A stretch of DNA of 64,000 bases from Fischerella sp. JS2 (GTDB lineage Bacteria; Cyanobacteriota; Cyanobacteriia; Cyanobacteriales; Nostocaceae). Shown in pieces: positions 36,969 to 45,516 of the stretch. The stretch spans positions 744,001 to 808,000 of the forward strand of contig NZ_CP135918.1 in the NCBI RefSeq assembly GCF_032393985.1. Direction: 5' to 3'. The translations under genes were made by a program, and so were the position numbers. Positions within the stretch are counted from its first letter, which is position 1. Every line of letters begins with the position of its first letter. The notes under the pieces were generated by a model. That model had not been told where the DNA came from. It searched no databases and was given only the letters and a program-made list of their open reading frames with translations.

Positions 36969-37385
36969 TTATTGCCAGGAAATCACGGTAAAAACAGCGA
37001 CTAGCGTTATCAAACCAAATAAAACGACAGAAACGATGAAGATAGATAAATTAAATATTTGCGGTGGTTTATACAAGTACTCCTCTCGCTCTAGCGATCT
37101 AACCTTAATTAGGTATGCAATCATTGCTAGAACTAACAGAAAAACGCCAAAGGCGATCACACTCAAGCCAATAATGTGAGCTAGTTGCATGTGAATGTGT
37201 AAACTATCCTCAGGAACCGACTCATTCAAGGCATTAAAAATGCGATCAAACGCGATACCAAAACCAATCACAGATAAGCAATTGTGAATCCAACTTGTCA
37301 ATGTTCGTTCGGCAGCAACGCGATTGCGCTGTTTTGCCAATTCGTTAGTGGTAGAAGTCGATTTCTGGGAAGGGCTAGAACTCAC
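36969..37385 (-). CDS. DUF202 (YidH-like) membrane protein, copy 1
   Basis: 138 aa. The N-terminal NELAKQRNRVAAERTLTSWI and CLSVIGFGIAFDRI are the DUF202 hallmark. Three membrane spans lie at about 32-50, 70-95 (IIGLSVIAFGVFLLVLAMIAYL) and 112-136. The function of the family is unknown; it is a small inner-membrane protein. It precedes (is downstream of) another DUF202 gene by 55 bp on the same strand, so they are probably one operon. Confidence 0.88.
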   Translation of the reverse strand: MSSSPSQKSTSTTNELAKQRNRVAAERTLTSWIHNCLSVIGFGIAFDRIFNALNESVPEDSLHIHMQLAHIIGLSVIAFGVFLLVLAMIAYLIKVRSLEREEYLYKPPQIFNLSIFIVSVVLFGLITLVAVFTVISWQ

Positions 37386-37440
37386 GATTGACCTCTGGCT
37401 AAGCTTGATTGACAGTGGTTTTTGAGAATTGACAAACAGC

Positions 37441-37869
37441 CTATAGACTAATTTTTCGAGTCAATGCACTCACTAAAATTCCAATAAAGGCAAAGACAGC
37501 AATGCAAATCAGTGCGATCGCAACTATCAACGCCAAGGAGCGACGAGGAGTATAGAAATATTCCTCTTCACGCCGAATGTGAAGCAGTTCTTGTTGATGT
37601 TGGATCGTTGCCGCAATCATGGCATAAATACCCAGAGCAATGAAAGCAAGACCGAGAATGCGAGAAAGACGCACTGGATTAATATCTTGCGCCACTTGAA
37701 AACTGCGGATGGCACTAATGATCGCATCAATTCCAAAGCCAAAGCTAATGAGGGCAAGGCTAGTACGAACCCAGTCCATAAGGGTGCGCTCGGCGGCAGC
37801 TCGGTTACGCTCTTTGGCAAGTTCGGCTTGAATATTAGGTGGTTGACGATGAGGGAAGGGATCGTTCAT
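37441..37869 (-). CDS. DUF202 (YidH-like) membrane protein, copy 2
   Basis: 142 aa from ATG 37867-37869, with AAGGAAG upstream; a TTG further upstream is less likely because it lies inside the previous gene's end. It has the DUF202 pattern AELAKERNRAAAERTLMDWV and SLALISFGFGIDAI, then LSRILGLAFIALGIYAMIAA and a last span ALIVAIALICIAVFAFIGIL. It is close to the broken copy at 29751-30115 (which has LSRTLGLAFV and VAIALILVGLFAFISIL), so the two derive from one duplication. It is coupled to the small membrane gene 10 bp upstream. Confidence 0.88.
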   Translation of the reverse strand: MNDPFPHRQPPNIQAELAKERNRAAAERTLMDWVRTSLALISFGFGIDAIISAIRSFQVAQDINPVRLSRILGLAFIALGIYAMIAATIQHQQELLHIRREEEYFYTPRRSLALIVAIALICIAVFAFIGILVSALTRKISL

Positions 37870-38011
37870 TCTTGCTTCCTTATGAAGATACAACTAATAG
37901 CTCGATTGTTTGCGCCAGAGATTGAGCAACTTTGCGCTTCATCCACACCGAGTAGGGAAGCTCAACCACAATCCTCACAATCAAAAGGGCGACAATCACG
38001 GGAACTAATTT
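37860..38011. repeat. 152-bp direct repeat, copy B (right flank of sulfatase island)
   Basis: It aligns without gaps to 28876-29027, same orientation. It covers the start of DUF202 copy 2 and the C-terminal half of the small membrane protein gene; here the frames are intact, so copy B is probably the parent. Confidence 0.85.
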
Positions 38012-38092
38012 AGCTTGCTTGTTAATAGTTGCAATAAAAATAGCCAACACACAGTTCACAGACAGCAACAATAGCAGGATAGTTACTCCCAA
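37880..38092 (-). CDS. Small membrane protein upstream of DUF202
   Basis: 70 aa with two hydrophobic segments (VTILLLLLSVNCVLAIFIAT and LVPVIVALLIVRIVVELPYS) and a basic end MKRKVAQSLAQTIE. The start is TTG 38092; there is no ATG in frame ahead of the first span. A shortened relative is preserved at 28896-29037, and conservation of the frame between the copies supports coding. No family is recognised. It ends 10 bp before DUF202 copy 2, so translation is probably coupled. Confidence 0.6.
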   Translation of the reverse strand: MGVTILLLLLSVNCVLAIFIATINKQAKLVPVIVALLIVRIVVELPYSVWMKRKVAQSLAQTIELLVVSS

Positions 38093-38116
38093 TGTAAGGG
38101 TATAGGAAGAAACGAG

Positions 38117-39046
38117 CTAAGGCTCTAACAATTGCTTGATCACAAGAACTTCAATCTCAATAGCAGACACCATCAGTTCAATTCCCAATGCTAGCTGCAT
38201 AACCCCAAGCACAAACCCTAATATGCGTAGAATAACGGGTTTGATAAAAGTTATAATTTGTCTGGCTGCTAGCATACAAACCAGATTTAACCCCATCACC
38301 AGCAATAGTAACAACACAACAATACTCTGGTTGATACCGACCAGACCAGCTATGACCATCATTGTTAGAGCAATGGCAATGCCAAAGGGTGGCAAAATTG
38401 TCGGGAAAGCCAGGGGAGTAACCGCTTGCTTCAGAGAAGGTTGTTCAGGAATTTCAACTTTGGCAGGAGATGCATATTGAGCCATAACAATTTGCAGGGC
38501 TACCAAAAACAGCAGAATCCCAGCTGCAATCATTAATGCTGGTAACTGAATTCTCCAAACATTTAGGATATTCTGACCAATAATGGCCACCAGAATGATC
38601 GTGATCGTCGAGATTGCTGCACTGCGAAAAGCCAATTGTTGACGCAGTGTTTGATCTGTATTTTCAGTTAGTTGCACAAATACTGGAATGATCTTGAGTG
38701 GTCCTAAGGTGACAAAGAAAATGATGAACAAATTGAAAAATTTAAACTGGGACTCTAGGGGAAGCTTGGCAATTTTTGTGGCAATTTGCTGCTTGAAAGA
38801 GGGGGACAACACCTGGGGTTGAGACGGAGTGGAAACAGGTGTAGGTATATTTGTTACTTGGGCGATAATATGGTCATTGCACACTGATCGATCTGCTGTT
38901 GAAACCAAGTTGGTACAACCCGTCATCATCAGGTGTGGAGATGCAAATACTAGTTCGGTAAAGTTGAGCCAAATTGCTAAAAGTGCAATCCCTAGCTTGA
39001 AAAAGGGTGTGGGGGTATAAGGGTGTAGGGGTGTAGGAAGAGTCAT
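38117..39046 (-). CDS. MarC-family integral membrane protein
   Basis: 309 aa. The MarC/YhgN core lies at about 105-300, with six hydrophobic spans, beginning FFNLFIIFFVTLGPLKIIPVF (conserved GP.K..P) and including PLAFPTILPPFGIA. A signal-like hydrophobic segment (LGIALLAIWLNFTELVFA) and a Cys-containing loop precede the core, which is longer than in typical MarC proteins of about 210 aa. Residues 3-14 (LPTPLHPYTPTP) are encoded by an intergenic G-rich repeat at 39006-39039, so the real start may differ or the repeat may have entered the gene. The family's transport role is not settled. Confidence 0.85.
   Translation of the reverse strand: MTLPTPLHPYTPTPFFKLGIALLAIWLNFTELVFASPHLMMTGCTNLVSTADRSVCNDHIIAQVTNIPTPVSTPSQPQVLSPSFKQQIATKIAKLPLESQFKFFNLFIIFFVTLGPLKIIPVFVQLTENTDQTLRQQLAFRSAAISTITIILVAIIGQNILNVWRIQLPALMIAAGILLFLVALQIVMAQYASPAKVEIPEQPSLKQAVTPLAFPTILPPFGIAIALTMMVIAGLVGINQSIVVLLLLLVMGLNLVCMLAARQIITFIKPVILRILGFVLGVMQLALGIELMVSAIEIEVLVIKQLLEP
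39006..39039. repeat. GGGTGTAGGGGTGTAGG-type short repeat overlapping the marC start
   Basis: Tandem units GGGTGTGG, GGGTATAA, GGGTGTAG, GGGTGTAGG. A similar run is at 47808-47842. This one reads as coding in the N-terminus of the MarC protein on the minus strand. Confidence 0.6.
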
Positions 39047-39096
39047 GTTTTCATGTTTGCATTGTGGTTTTTCCCGTAATTAGCTGTCTTGAAAAT

Positions 39097-39153
39097 AACC
39101 TCACCCCCTGCCCCTCTCAATGAGAGGGGTGTTTGAACGGACGGGGTGAGGTT
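39097..39153. terminator. Nested-hairpin terminator or REP-like element
   Basis: The outer arms AACCTCACCCC (39097-39107) and GGGGTGAGGTT (39143-39153) enclose an inner hairpin CCCCTCTC-AATGA-GAGAGGGG. A T-run follows on the plus strand. It lies 57 bp beyond the stop of the mscS-type gene on the minus strand. The shape is common in cyanobacterial intergenic repeats. Confidence 0.7.
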
Positions 39154-39209
39154 TTTTATGCATAGCTGTTACATCATCGATTCCCCTCCTGCAAAGAGAT
39201 TAGTTCGTT

Positions 39210-40964
39210 CTATTCCGAGGCTTGATCCACAGACGAAGATTGAGAATTCACAGAAGGCGAATTTGGCTTGATAAAATTGAACAGCGTCGAGAGCGGATTA
39301 ACTCGAAAACCAGGAGCAGTATATTCATGAGATAGATACTCGCTGGGAATGGTGGTTTGATTGCCGTCACGAATTGCAGAGTAATGGGGTGAGCAAATTT
39401 CAATATTTGCTTCGTTACACTTATCCTGAATATTCTGGTGTAGTTCTGAATAAATTCTTTCTAACTTCATTGGATTGTTTGTGTAGGCTCTTAGCTGGTA
39501 GCTTACATAGAAGTCGTTGAGTGCTGTTTGGAACACAAATGGAAGGGGTTGCGACAAAATATCAGTAGTTGCAACAGCTGCTGCAATCAGGGTTTCATGC
39601 ACAGTTCGCCAAGGAACGTCATAGCCCAAGGTTACTGTTGTGTGTACAATCACTGGGGTTCGCCGATCTTTGAGCAATGTGTTGTAGTTAATAACGTTAC
39701 TTGACAACAAAGCTGAGTTGGGAATCGATACTAAAATATTATTTATGGTGCGAATCCGAGTTACTAGAAGCTGTTTCTCTTCCACAAAACCCATGACATC
39801 ACCAACTTGGACACGATCGCCAATTTGAAACGCACGAGTGTACACTAACGAAAACCCTGCAACAGCATTGGTGATCGCAGTTGATGAACCGAAGGACACC
39901 AACGCGCCCAAAACAATAGAAATAGCTTGAAAAGCGGGAGAATCAGAACCTGGTAAATAAGGAAAGGCAATAGCAGTGGCTACAGCAATGATCACAAAGC
40001 TAAGTAACTGGTAAGTTGGTTTTGCCCACTCTGGATAAAACCCTTGGATGACGAGTGTCCTTCGTTCAATATTTGTAAAAATAAATTTTAAAAAAATTAA
40101 AATATAGCGAGTTAATAAGACAATCAAAGCAACTGTTAGTAATTTTGGCATATATCCTAAAAATCCGTGCCATATTGCTATTAACGCCGCTTGCAAATTA
40201 GCAAATAAACTTGCTCCGAACTGCTTTGTCTGAGGAAACAAACTCAAGACCAATGACAGATAAAAATAGAGAAGAGTTACTACACTTACGAAGTGCAAAA
40301 TTCTCGTCAAGCCTTGGATAATCGCAGAAATTTGTTGAGACGATAACAGTTCAATATTTTGGATACGGATGTTAGGAATCCATTGCTCATGGTAAGTATC
40401 TAACCAGTAGTAAAACCGTGGTATAACGTTCCACAGAACAAGTAATGTTAATATTAATACAATAGTGCTAATGACAGACGTAATCACTGCACGGATTAAG
40501 TAGATGGTACTACGTTCTTTTCGATACTGGCTAATTGCATTTTTGATAGTTTGTAAGTATTGATTGGCAAGTGTTTGCTGAGTTAGCTTCACAGCTTTGG
40601 CATCTGTATCTGAAACTGCCAAAATAGCAATGTCTTGAGCATAAATGATTGTGCTTGTGCCTGCTTCTGTTTCAAGATTACTTATTCTCAATGCATCAAC
40701 TGGAATGGTCTGATTATCTGCTACTTGCTGAATTCTGGAAGAAATTCCCTCTGCACGTTGATTAATTGATGGTGAAAATAACTTATCTTGAATCACAAAT
40801 AACGTTTTGTCTTCCAGCTTAACAGTTACTCCTTTCGTTGGTGTCTCGCTCAAAGAAGGACTTTGAGCAAAGGTAGAAATAGGGGTGATTATAATTAACA
40901 GCGCCACAAAAATAGCGATAATAATTGCCCGAAGCAGTCGATTTATTTTTTTATGAAGTAACAT
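39210..40964 (-). CDS. MscS-family mechanosensitive ion channel
   Basis: 584 aa. The N-terminus is a signal peptide (IIIAIFVALLIIITPISTFAQ), followed by a periplasmic domain to about 150. Membrane spans lie at about 155-185, 225-250, 270-300 and 325-345, and the pore helix and beta domain follow (ALVSFGSSTAITNAVAGFSL, FQIGDRVQVGDVMGFVEEKQ, VSIPNSALLSSNVINY). The latter are the standard MscS pore and beta-domain motifs. The alpha/beta cytoplasmic domain completes the chain to about 530. It releases solutes under membrane tension. It is a single-gene unit with a terminator downstream at 39097-39153. Confidence 0.92.
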   Translation of the reverse strand: MLLHKKINRLLRAIIIAIFVALLIIITPISTFAQSPSLSETPTKGVTVKLEDKTLFVIQDKLFSPSINQRAEGISSRIQQVADNQTIPVDALRISNLETEAGTSTIIYAQDIAILAVSDTDAKAVKLTQQTLANQYLQTIKNAISQYRKERSTIYLIRAVITSVISTIVLILTLLVLWNVIPRFYYWLDTYHEQWIPNIRIQNIELLSSQQISAIIQGLTRILHFVSVVTLLYFYLSLVLSLFPQTKQFGASLFANLQAALIAIWHGFLGYMPKLLTVALIVLLTRYILIFLKFIFTNIERRTLVIQGFYPEWAKPTYQLLSFVIIAVATAIAFPYLPGSDSPAFQAISIVLGALVSFGSSTAITNAVAGFSLVYTRAFQIGDRVQVGDVMGFVEEKQLLVTRIRTINNILVSIPNSALLSSNVINYNTLLKDRRTPVIVHTTVTLGYDVPWRTVHETLIAAAVATTDILSQPLPFVFQTALNDFYVSYQLRAYTNNPMKLERIYSELHQNIQDKCNEANIEICSPHYSAIRDGNQTTIPSEYLSHEYTAPGFRVNPLSTLFNFIKPNSPSVNSQSSSVDQASE

Positions 40965-41279
40965 GGCATATTTGTGATTTATGCGATCGCTAGTAAGTAA
41001 GCTTGTTAATTGTTTGAAACTAGTGGTTCATCGCATTAATTTTGAGTGATTTAATTAACGAACCGCAAAGTACGCAAAGTACACGAAGAAGGATAAAGAA
41101 AAACTAAGAAAAGGTTGAGTAGGAATGGGACTACCAAAGGTGCCTGTTTGCCCGTAGCTAACGTCATCGGGTAACACTAGCAAAACCAAGAACATGGCGA
41201 TCGCTTTGGCAACTTGTAGAATAGGTAGATCGGTTAAAAATTTTGCAATAACACATCTCTATCCTTGGATAGATGCAAT
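40965..41279. other. 315-bp spacer with a possible gene scrap
   Basis: It holds the direct repeat CGCAAAGTACGCAAAGTAC near 41065. A 46-codon minus-strand frame (41055-41195) begins MFLVLLVLPDDVSYG and then runs through the repeat, so it is probably a decayed remnant and not a gene. Confidence 0.4.
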
Positions 41280-42161
41280 TCATCGTTGAGTCTTGCCAAC
41301 TGGAATGGATGCTTGCCTTGAATCTTCAGCCCGTCGTCCTAGTTCTCCACCCATAAACATGAGGATGACAAGCATTAACAAGCTGGCTGCAAGGATGATA
41401 ATTACTACGTTTGGATCGTCAAAGTTGCTTGCACCAACTAATAAAGCGGCAGAAATATTGCGCTGAGCCGTACCTAGTCCTAACACTCGCTGCGTGTCGC
41501 TACCTGGCCCACCGAGAAAGTAGCCTAAAATAAATGCAACAACAATAAAGACGGCGGAAGTAATCAGCGCACCCGTCCCAAATAGACCGATGAGCGTACG
41601 GAATTGAAGAATTAGACCGATTACCAGACCCAGCATCAACGCAAAACTAGAAGTCTGTGTCATGATTGGCTGGAGAGTGGCAGCGATCGCTTCGTAACGC
41701 GCTTTGACAAATAAGCTCAAAGCAAGCGGAACAAGCATTAAGAAAATCAGTGGCTTGGCAATATCCCAAGGGTTGACTTGCACACCTTTAAGAACCAAAG
41801 GCAGAACGATGGGCATATAGATGATAGTGCCAACCATCAACAACACCATTAATCCCACCGAAAAAGCCGTATTACCTTTTGCTACTTGGGCAAGTTTAGG
41901 TAGAAAAGGTGCGCCAGCAGCAGTTGCAAGTATGATTAGACCAACCTGAAACGGCTTGCTCAGTGGTACTACTTGCAGCAGCAAATACACCACAAGCGGC
42001 ACAAGAATAAAATTTGCGACCAGAGATAGAAGGACTAAGCCGGTATTGCGGAGTGGTACGAGTATCTGACGTACAGTCAGACTCAAGCCCATGCTCAGCA
42101 TACTGGCTATAACGAAAACAAGTATCGCTAACTTGGTAATGACTTGAAGGATTTCGCTCAT
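41280..42161 (-). CDS. Bile-acid:sodium-symporter (BASS) family transporter
   Basis: 293 aa with about nine or ten hydrophobic spans and almost no loops. Typical landmarks of the SBF/BASS fold: MLSMGLSLTVRQIL at the start, ATAAGAPFLPKLAQVAKGN in the middle (the conserved crossover region), and GLGTAQRNISAALLVGASNF near the end (GTAQRNIS...). These proteins couple sodium to uptake of organic anions such as pyruvate or bile acids. The substrate here is unknown. The start ATG immediately follows the TAG of the upstream small gene, so the two are translationally coupled. Confidence 0.88.
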   Translation of the reverse strand: MSEILQVITKLAILVFVIASMLSMGLSLTVRQILVPLRNTGLVLLSLVANFILVPLVVYLLLQVVPLSKPFQVGLIILATAAGAPFLPKLAQVAKGNTAFSVGLMVLLMVGTIIYMPIVLPLVLKGVQVNPWDIAKPLIFLMLVPLALSLFVKARYEAIAATLQPIMTQTSSFALMLGLVIGLILQFRTLIGLFGTGALITSAVFIVVAFILGYFLGGPGSDTQRVLGLGTAQRNISAALLVGASNFDDPNVVIIILAASLLMLVILMFMGGELGRRAEDSRQASIPVGKTQR

Positions 42162-42374
42162 CTAGCATCCCCCAATCGCTTGCCATTCATTTGATTTCGC
42201 TTTGGCGGTGACGACGGCTTCACTATCAACAGAGCCATTACCCGGAAGAACATAAGGCCCAGTAGACTCGCGGGGATCAACAAGTGCTTCGGTCTTAGTG
42301 GCGATCGCACCTGTCAAGAGTGTCCCCTCCAAAAATTTACGCCTGGAAACAGAGATAATTCGTCTAAATTTCAT
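42162..42374 (-). CDS. Short twin-arginine-signal protein, possibly truncated
   Basis: 70 aa. The N-terminus has SRRKFLEGTLLTGAIATKTE, a twin-arginine-type motif with a short hydrophobic stretch, and then 40 residues without a clear domain (DPRESTGPYVLPGNGSVDSE). Its TAG abuts the ATG of the BASS gene. Full TAT substrates are usually much longer, so this may be the front end of a lost enzyme. No family is recognised. Coupled translation suggests it may still be expressed. Confidence 0.5.
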   Translation of the reverse strand: MKFRRIISVSRRKFLEGTLLTGAIATKTEALVDPRESTGPYVLPGNGSVDSEAVVTAKAKSNEWQAIGGC

Positions 42375-42920
42375 ACTTTCTGCCTAGTCGAGGGTAATCA
42401 TACTTCGCTTGAACAGATAGAATTTTTAATGAAATTCTCACAGCTGTTTTTTGAGCGGACATAAGGTTGTGATTTGTCCTAAAGATGTAGAACTGAACTG
42501 AAGCTTGGCTTTTATTCATGAAGCTGCGCCTAGCACTCTCGACAGTATGGAAATTACAAAGACAAAAGTTTTGTCATCCTACTGTTAATTGATATTGAAG
42601 GATTTGAATTGAAGAAGTTGGTTAGTTACAAAAGTTAAATTGCCTAATAGCAATTACCGAGCATTCAAAAATAAGAAAAATAAATTGAAATTCAATCTTT
42701 ATATAGACGGCTTTATATCAGGATTTCATTAATGTTTGCCTGGTTCAATCCCAGATAAGCCAGTTAGCAGAATTTTTACTAAGCCAATTAAAGATAAGAC
42801 AGTTTTACTTGGGTATTAGTTGCTGCTATTACAGTACTTGTATAACCGTTTAATCACTTGGACGGAGAGGGTCAATTAATGCAAATATGTAAATAAAAAG
42901 ACCTTTAATTTCATTAGGCT
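42375..42920. other. 546-bp spacer between divergent genes, nothing recognised
   Basis: AT-rich. It must hold promoters for the TAT/BASS unit and the protease-TPR gene. There is no readable gene, hairpin with a T-run or repeat family member that I can support. Confidence 0.5.
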
Positions 42921-44921
42921 ATGAATACTAAGTATTTTTACACAGTTTCGTCCATGTTCATCGGTGCATCTATCATGTTGATGCAGCCACACATTGCAGT
43001 TGCCCTATCCTCTCAAGAAATAGAAAGGATAGGCAAAGAGATTACAGTACAGATTGTGGACGATCAAACTCCCCCTGCTACTGGTTCAGGAGTGATTATC
43101 AGACGTTCTGGTAATAGTTACACAGTTCTGACTGCTTATCATGTGGTTAAAGAAGGTAAAAAATATCAAGTAATTACACCTGATCAACAAAGTTATACAG
43201 TTAACAATGTCAAACACTTACAAGGTCTAGACTTGGCGTTAGTTGAGTTTAGTAGTAGCAAACCTTACAGCACTGCCAAAATCGGTGACTCTGATCTAGC
43301 TACAGCTACCACAACTGTATATGTAGGCGGGTTCCCAGCCAAAACAGCAGCCATTTCTAATCCTTACTTTTCTTTCAACAAGGGGCAGGTAAATGCTAAC
43401 GGTGCAGCCCAGCGTGATGGTTATAACTTGATTTATGAAAACAAGACTCTCAATGGTATGAGTGGTGGCCCTGTACTAAATGAAAAAGGGGAATTGGTGG
43501 GTGTTCACGGTAGGGCTGATGAACAAGAAATTGGTATAGGTACAACCATTAACGTGGCTTTACAAAAGATGGTAGCAGTTGGGATAGATGTAGGAGGGCG
43601 TTCATATACCAGAAATAATACTATTCCCACTGCGCCAAAAGCTGATGATTTCTTTATCAAAGCTTACGATAGTTATCGCAATAAAGATTATCAAGGAGCG
43701 ATCGCAAATTATACTGAGGCAATTCGTCTTAATCCAAGATATGCTAATGCCTACTATAACCGGGGTATAGCCCGCTCTGAGATTGGAGACAAACAAGGGG
43801 CGATTGCTGACTATACTCAAACAGTCAAGATTAACCCCAAACATGACGATGCTTACTACAACCGGGGATTAGTCTACTATGAATTAAAAAACTACCAAGC
43901 AGCGATCGCTGATTATAACGAGTCACTCAAAATTAATCCTAACGCTGAAGATGCTTACCTCAATCGAGGTTTAGCACGCTATGAATTAAAAGATACACAG
44001 GGCGCAATGGCGGATTATAACCAAGCCCTCAAGATCAATCCCAACTATGACAAAGGTTACTACAATCGGGGATTAGCCCGCTCTGCATCAGGTGATAAAA
44101 AAGGGGCACTCGCTGATTATAACCAAGCGATTAAGCTCAATCCCAACTATGACAAGGCCTATTACAATCGAGGCTTAACCCGTTACGAATTAGGAGATAA
44201 ACAAGGAGAAATTGATGATTACACCCTAGCTATTAAGGTTAATCCCAATTATGCCCTTGCCTACTACAATCGGGGGATAGCTCTTTCTGAAAAAGGACAA
44301 ACGCAAAAGGCACTAGATGATTTCAATCAAACTATCAAACTCAAACCCGATTACACTGATGCCTATATTTACCGGGGTTTGACTCTTTATGATTTGGGGG
44401 ATAAACAAGGGGCATTCAATGACTTTAACCTGGCGATCAAGCTTAGTCCCAACTATGACAAAGCATATTATAATCGGGGCTTAACCCGCTATGAATTAGG
44501 AGACAAGCAAGGAGCCCTAACTGATTATAATCAAGCACTCAAGATTAATCCTAAATATGCTAATGCCTACCTTAACCGGGGTTTAACTCGCTCTGAATTA
44601 GGAGATAAACAAGGAGCGATCGCAGACTACAACCAAGCACTCAAGTATAAACCCGACTATGACAAAGCTTATTACAATCGAGGTATAGCCTACTTTGACT
44701 TGAAGAATTTGCAACAAGCACTTGCTGATTTCAATCAAGCTATCAAAATTAATTCCAAGTATGCCAATGCTTACTACAATCGAGCGCTGACACGTCGTGA
44801 TTTAGGAGATAAAAAAGGCGCTCTGGCTGATTTTAAACAAGCCGCAGAGCTTTATCGGCAACAAAACAATAATAATTATTATGAGGATACACTCATCCAG
44901 ATTAGAAAGCTGGAGCAGTAA
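42921..44921 (+). CDS. Secreted trypsin-like serine protease with twelve TPRs
   Basis: 666 aa. The signal peptide (SSMFIGASIMLMQPHIAVA) is cleaved near residue 29. The S1-type domain at about 35-220 has the full triad: His74 (TAYHVV), Asp104 (GLDLALVEF) and Ser181 (GMSGGPVL). Residues 243-650 are twelve consecutive 34-residue TPRs of the regular AYYNRG...GDKQGAIADYNQALKINPNY type. The repeats are unusually alike, which suggests recent expansion. It probably acts in the periplasm or outside, with TPRs holding a partner or substrate. The start ATG 42921 has no strong Shine-Dalgarno. A terminator follows at 44985-45018. Confidence 0.92.
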   Translation: MNTKYFYTVSSMFIGASIMLMQPHIAVALSSQEIERIGKEITVQIVDDQTPPATGSGVIIRRSGNSYTVLTAYHVVKEGKKYQVITPDQQSYTVNNVKHLQGLDLALVEFSSSKPYSTAKIGDSDLATATTTVYVGGFPAKTAAISNPYFSFNKGQVNANGAAQRDGYNLIYENKTLNGMSGGPVLNEKGELVGVHGRADEQEIGIGTTINVALQKMVAVGIDVGGRSYTRNNTIPTAPKADDFFIKAYDSYRNKDYQGAIANYTEAIRLNPRYANAYYNRGIARSEIGDKQGAIADYTQTVKINPKHDDAYYNRGLVYYELKNYQAAIADYNESLKINPNAEDAYLNRGLARYELKDTQGAMADYNQALKINPNYDKGYYNRGLARSASGDKKGALADYNQAIKLNPNYDKAYYNRGLTRYELGDKQGEIDDYTLAIKVNPNYALAYYNRGIALSEKGQTQKALDDFNQTIKLKPDYTDAYIYRGLTLYDLGDKQGAFNDFNLAIKLSPNYDKAYYNRGLTRYELGDKQGALTDYNQALKINPKYANAYLNRGLTRSELGDKQGAIADYNQALKYKPDYDKAYYNRGIAYFDLKNLQQALADFNQAIKINSKYANAYYNRALTRRDLGDKKGALADFKQAAELYRQQNNNNYYEDTLIQIRKLEQ

Positions 44922-44923
44922 AT

Positions 44924-44959
44924 GATGGGGAGATGAAGAGGTAGGGAGTGTGAGGGGTA
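44924..44959. repeat. Short G-rich repeat run
   Basis: GGGGAGATGAAGAGGTAGGG and GTGTGAGGGG units follow the stop of the protease gene. The same family is at 5318-5457 and 21618-21697. Confidence 0.6.
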
Positions 44960-44984
44960 AATAACAACTAACTTTAAAACTATA

Positions 44985-45018
44985 AAAAATCGCTCCTTTG
45001 ATCAAGGAGCGATTTTTT
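44985..45018. terminator. Strong rho-independent terminator
   Basis: AAAAATCGCTCCTT pairs with AAGGAGCGATTTTT around a 5-base loop (TGATC), with T-runs on both strands. It serves the protease-TPR gene and may serve the opposite strand too. Confidence 0.88.
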
Positions 45019-45222
45019 TGAATATCAAGGTTTTTTTAGACCCATAATCATTAAAAGCAAATTTTATTTGGACTTACCAAAGTTCTACCCACAGCTACTC
45101 ACTTTTTCTACACCACAATTTAAAAAGACGAATTTAAAGGGGGCTCTGTTTTTTTACCTTGATGAATGTGTTAAATATGTTGTGCTTCCACTACTTGATT
45201 GCTTCCAACTCACTGGCAAAAG

Positions 45223-45516
45223 CTAATGGATCATTACCTTTACTTTTGGTTGTTCAGAAGTACAACTAACTACTTCCTCTGTGAGAGTTACAGTTTTATT
45301 TATTTCTGATATTAAAGCTGGTGTAGCATCTGGTAAACTCCAAACATCTTCCAATTTTTCCCAAGAAGGAGCAAATGGTGGTAATGCTAGAGAGCAAGCT
45401 TTCCAAGAAGCTTGTACTGGCGCTCCCAACTGTTGACACATGCCACCACGACGTCCTTCAGGCTGGTAATATCGACAATATTTACAAGCAGAAGTTAAGT
45501 ATTTAATGTTTTTCAT
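45223..45516 (-). CDS. Small protein with four-Cys motif
   Basis: 97 aa. The first 45 residues carry Cys11, Cys14, Cys27 and Cys41 in CKYCRYYQPEGRRGGMC and ASWKACSLALPPF, a spacing that could bind zinc or an iron-sulphur cluster. I recall similar short proteins in many cyanobacteria but know no function. The C-terminal half is polar and variable-looking, with one more Cys. The start ATG 45516 is preceded by an A/G-rich stretch (AGAAGGCAAC). It is a single gene. Confidence 0.65.
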   Translation of the reverse strand: MKNIKYLTSACKYCRYYQPEGRRGGMCQQLGAPVQASWKACSLALPPFAPSWEKLEDVWSLPDATPALISEINKTVTLTEEVVSCTSEQPKVKVMIH

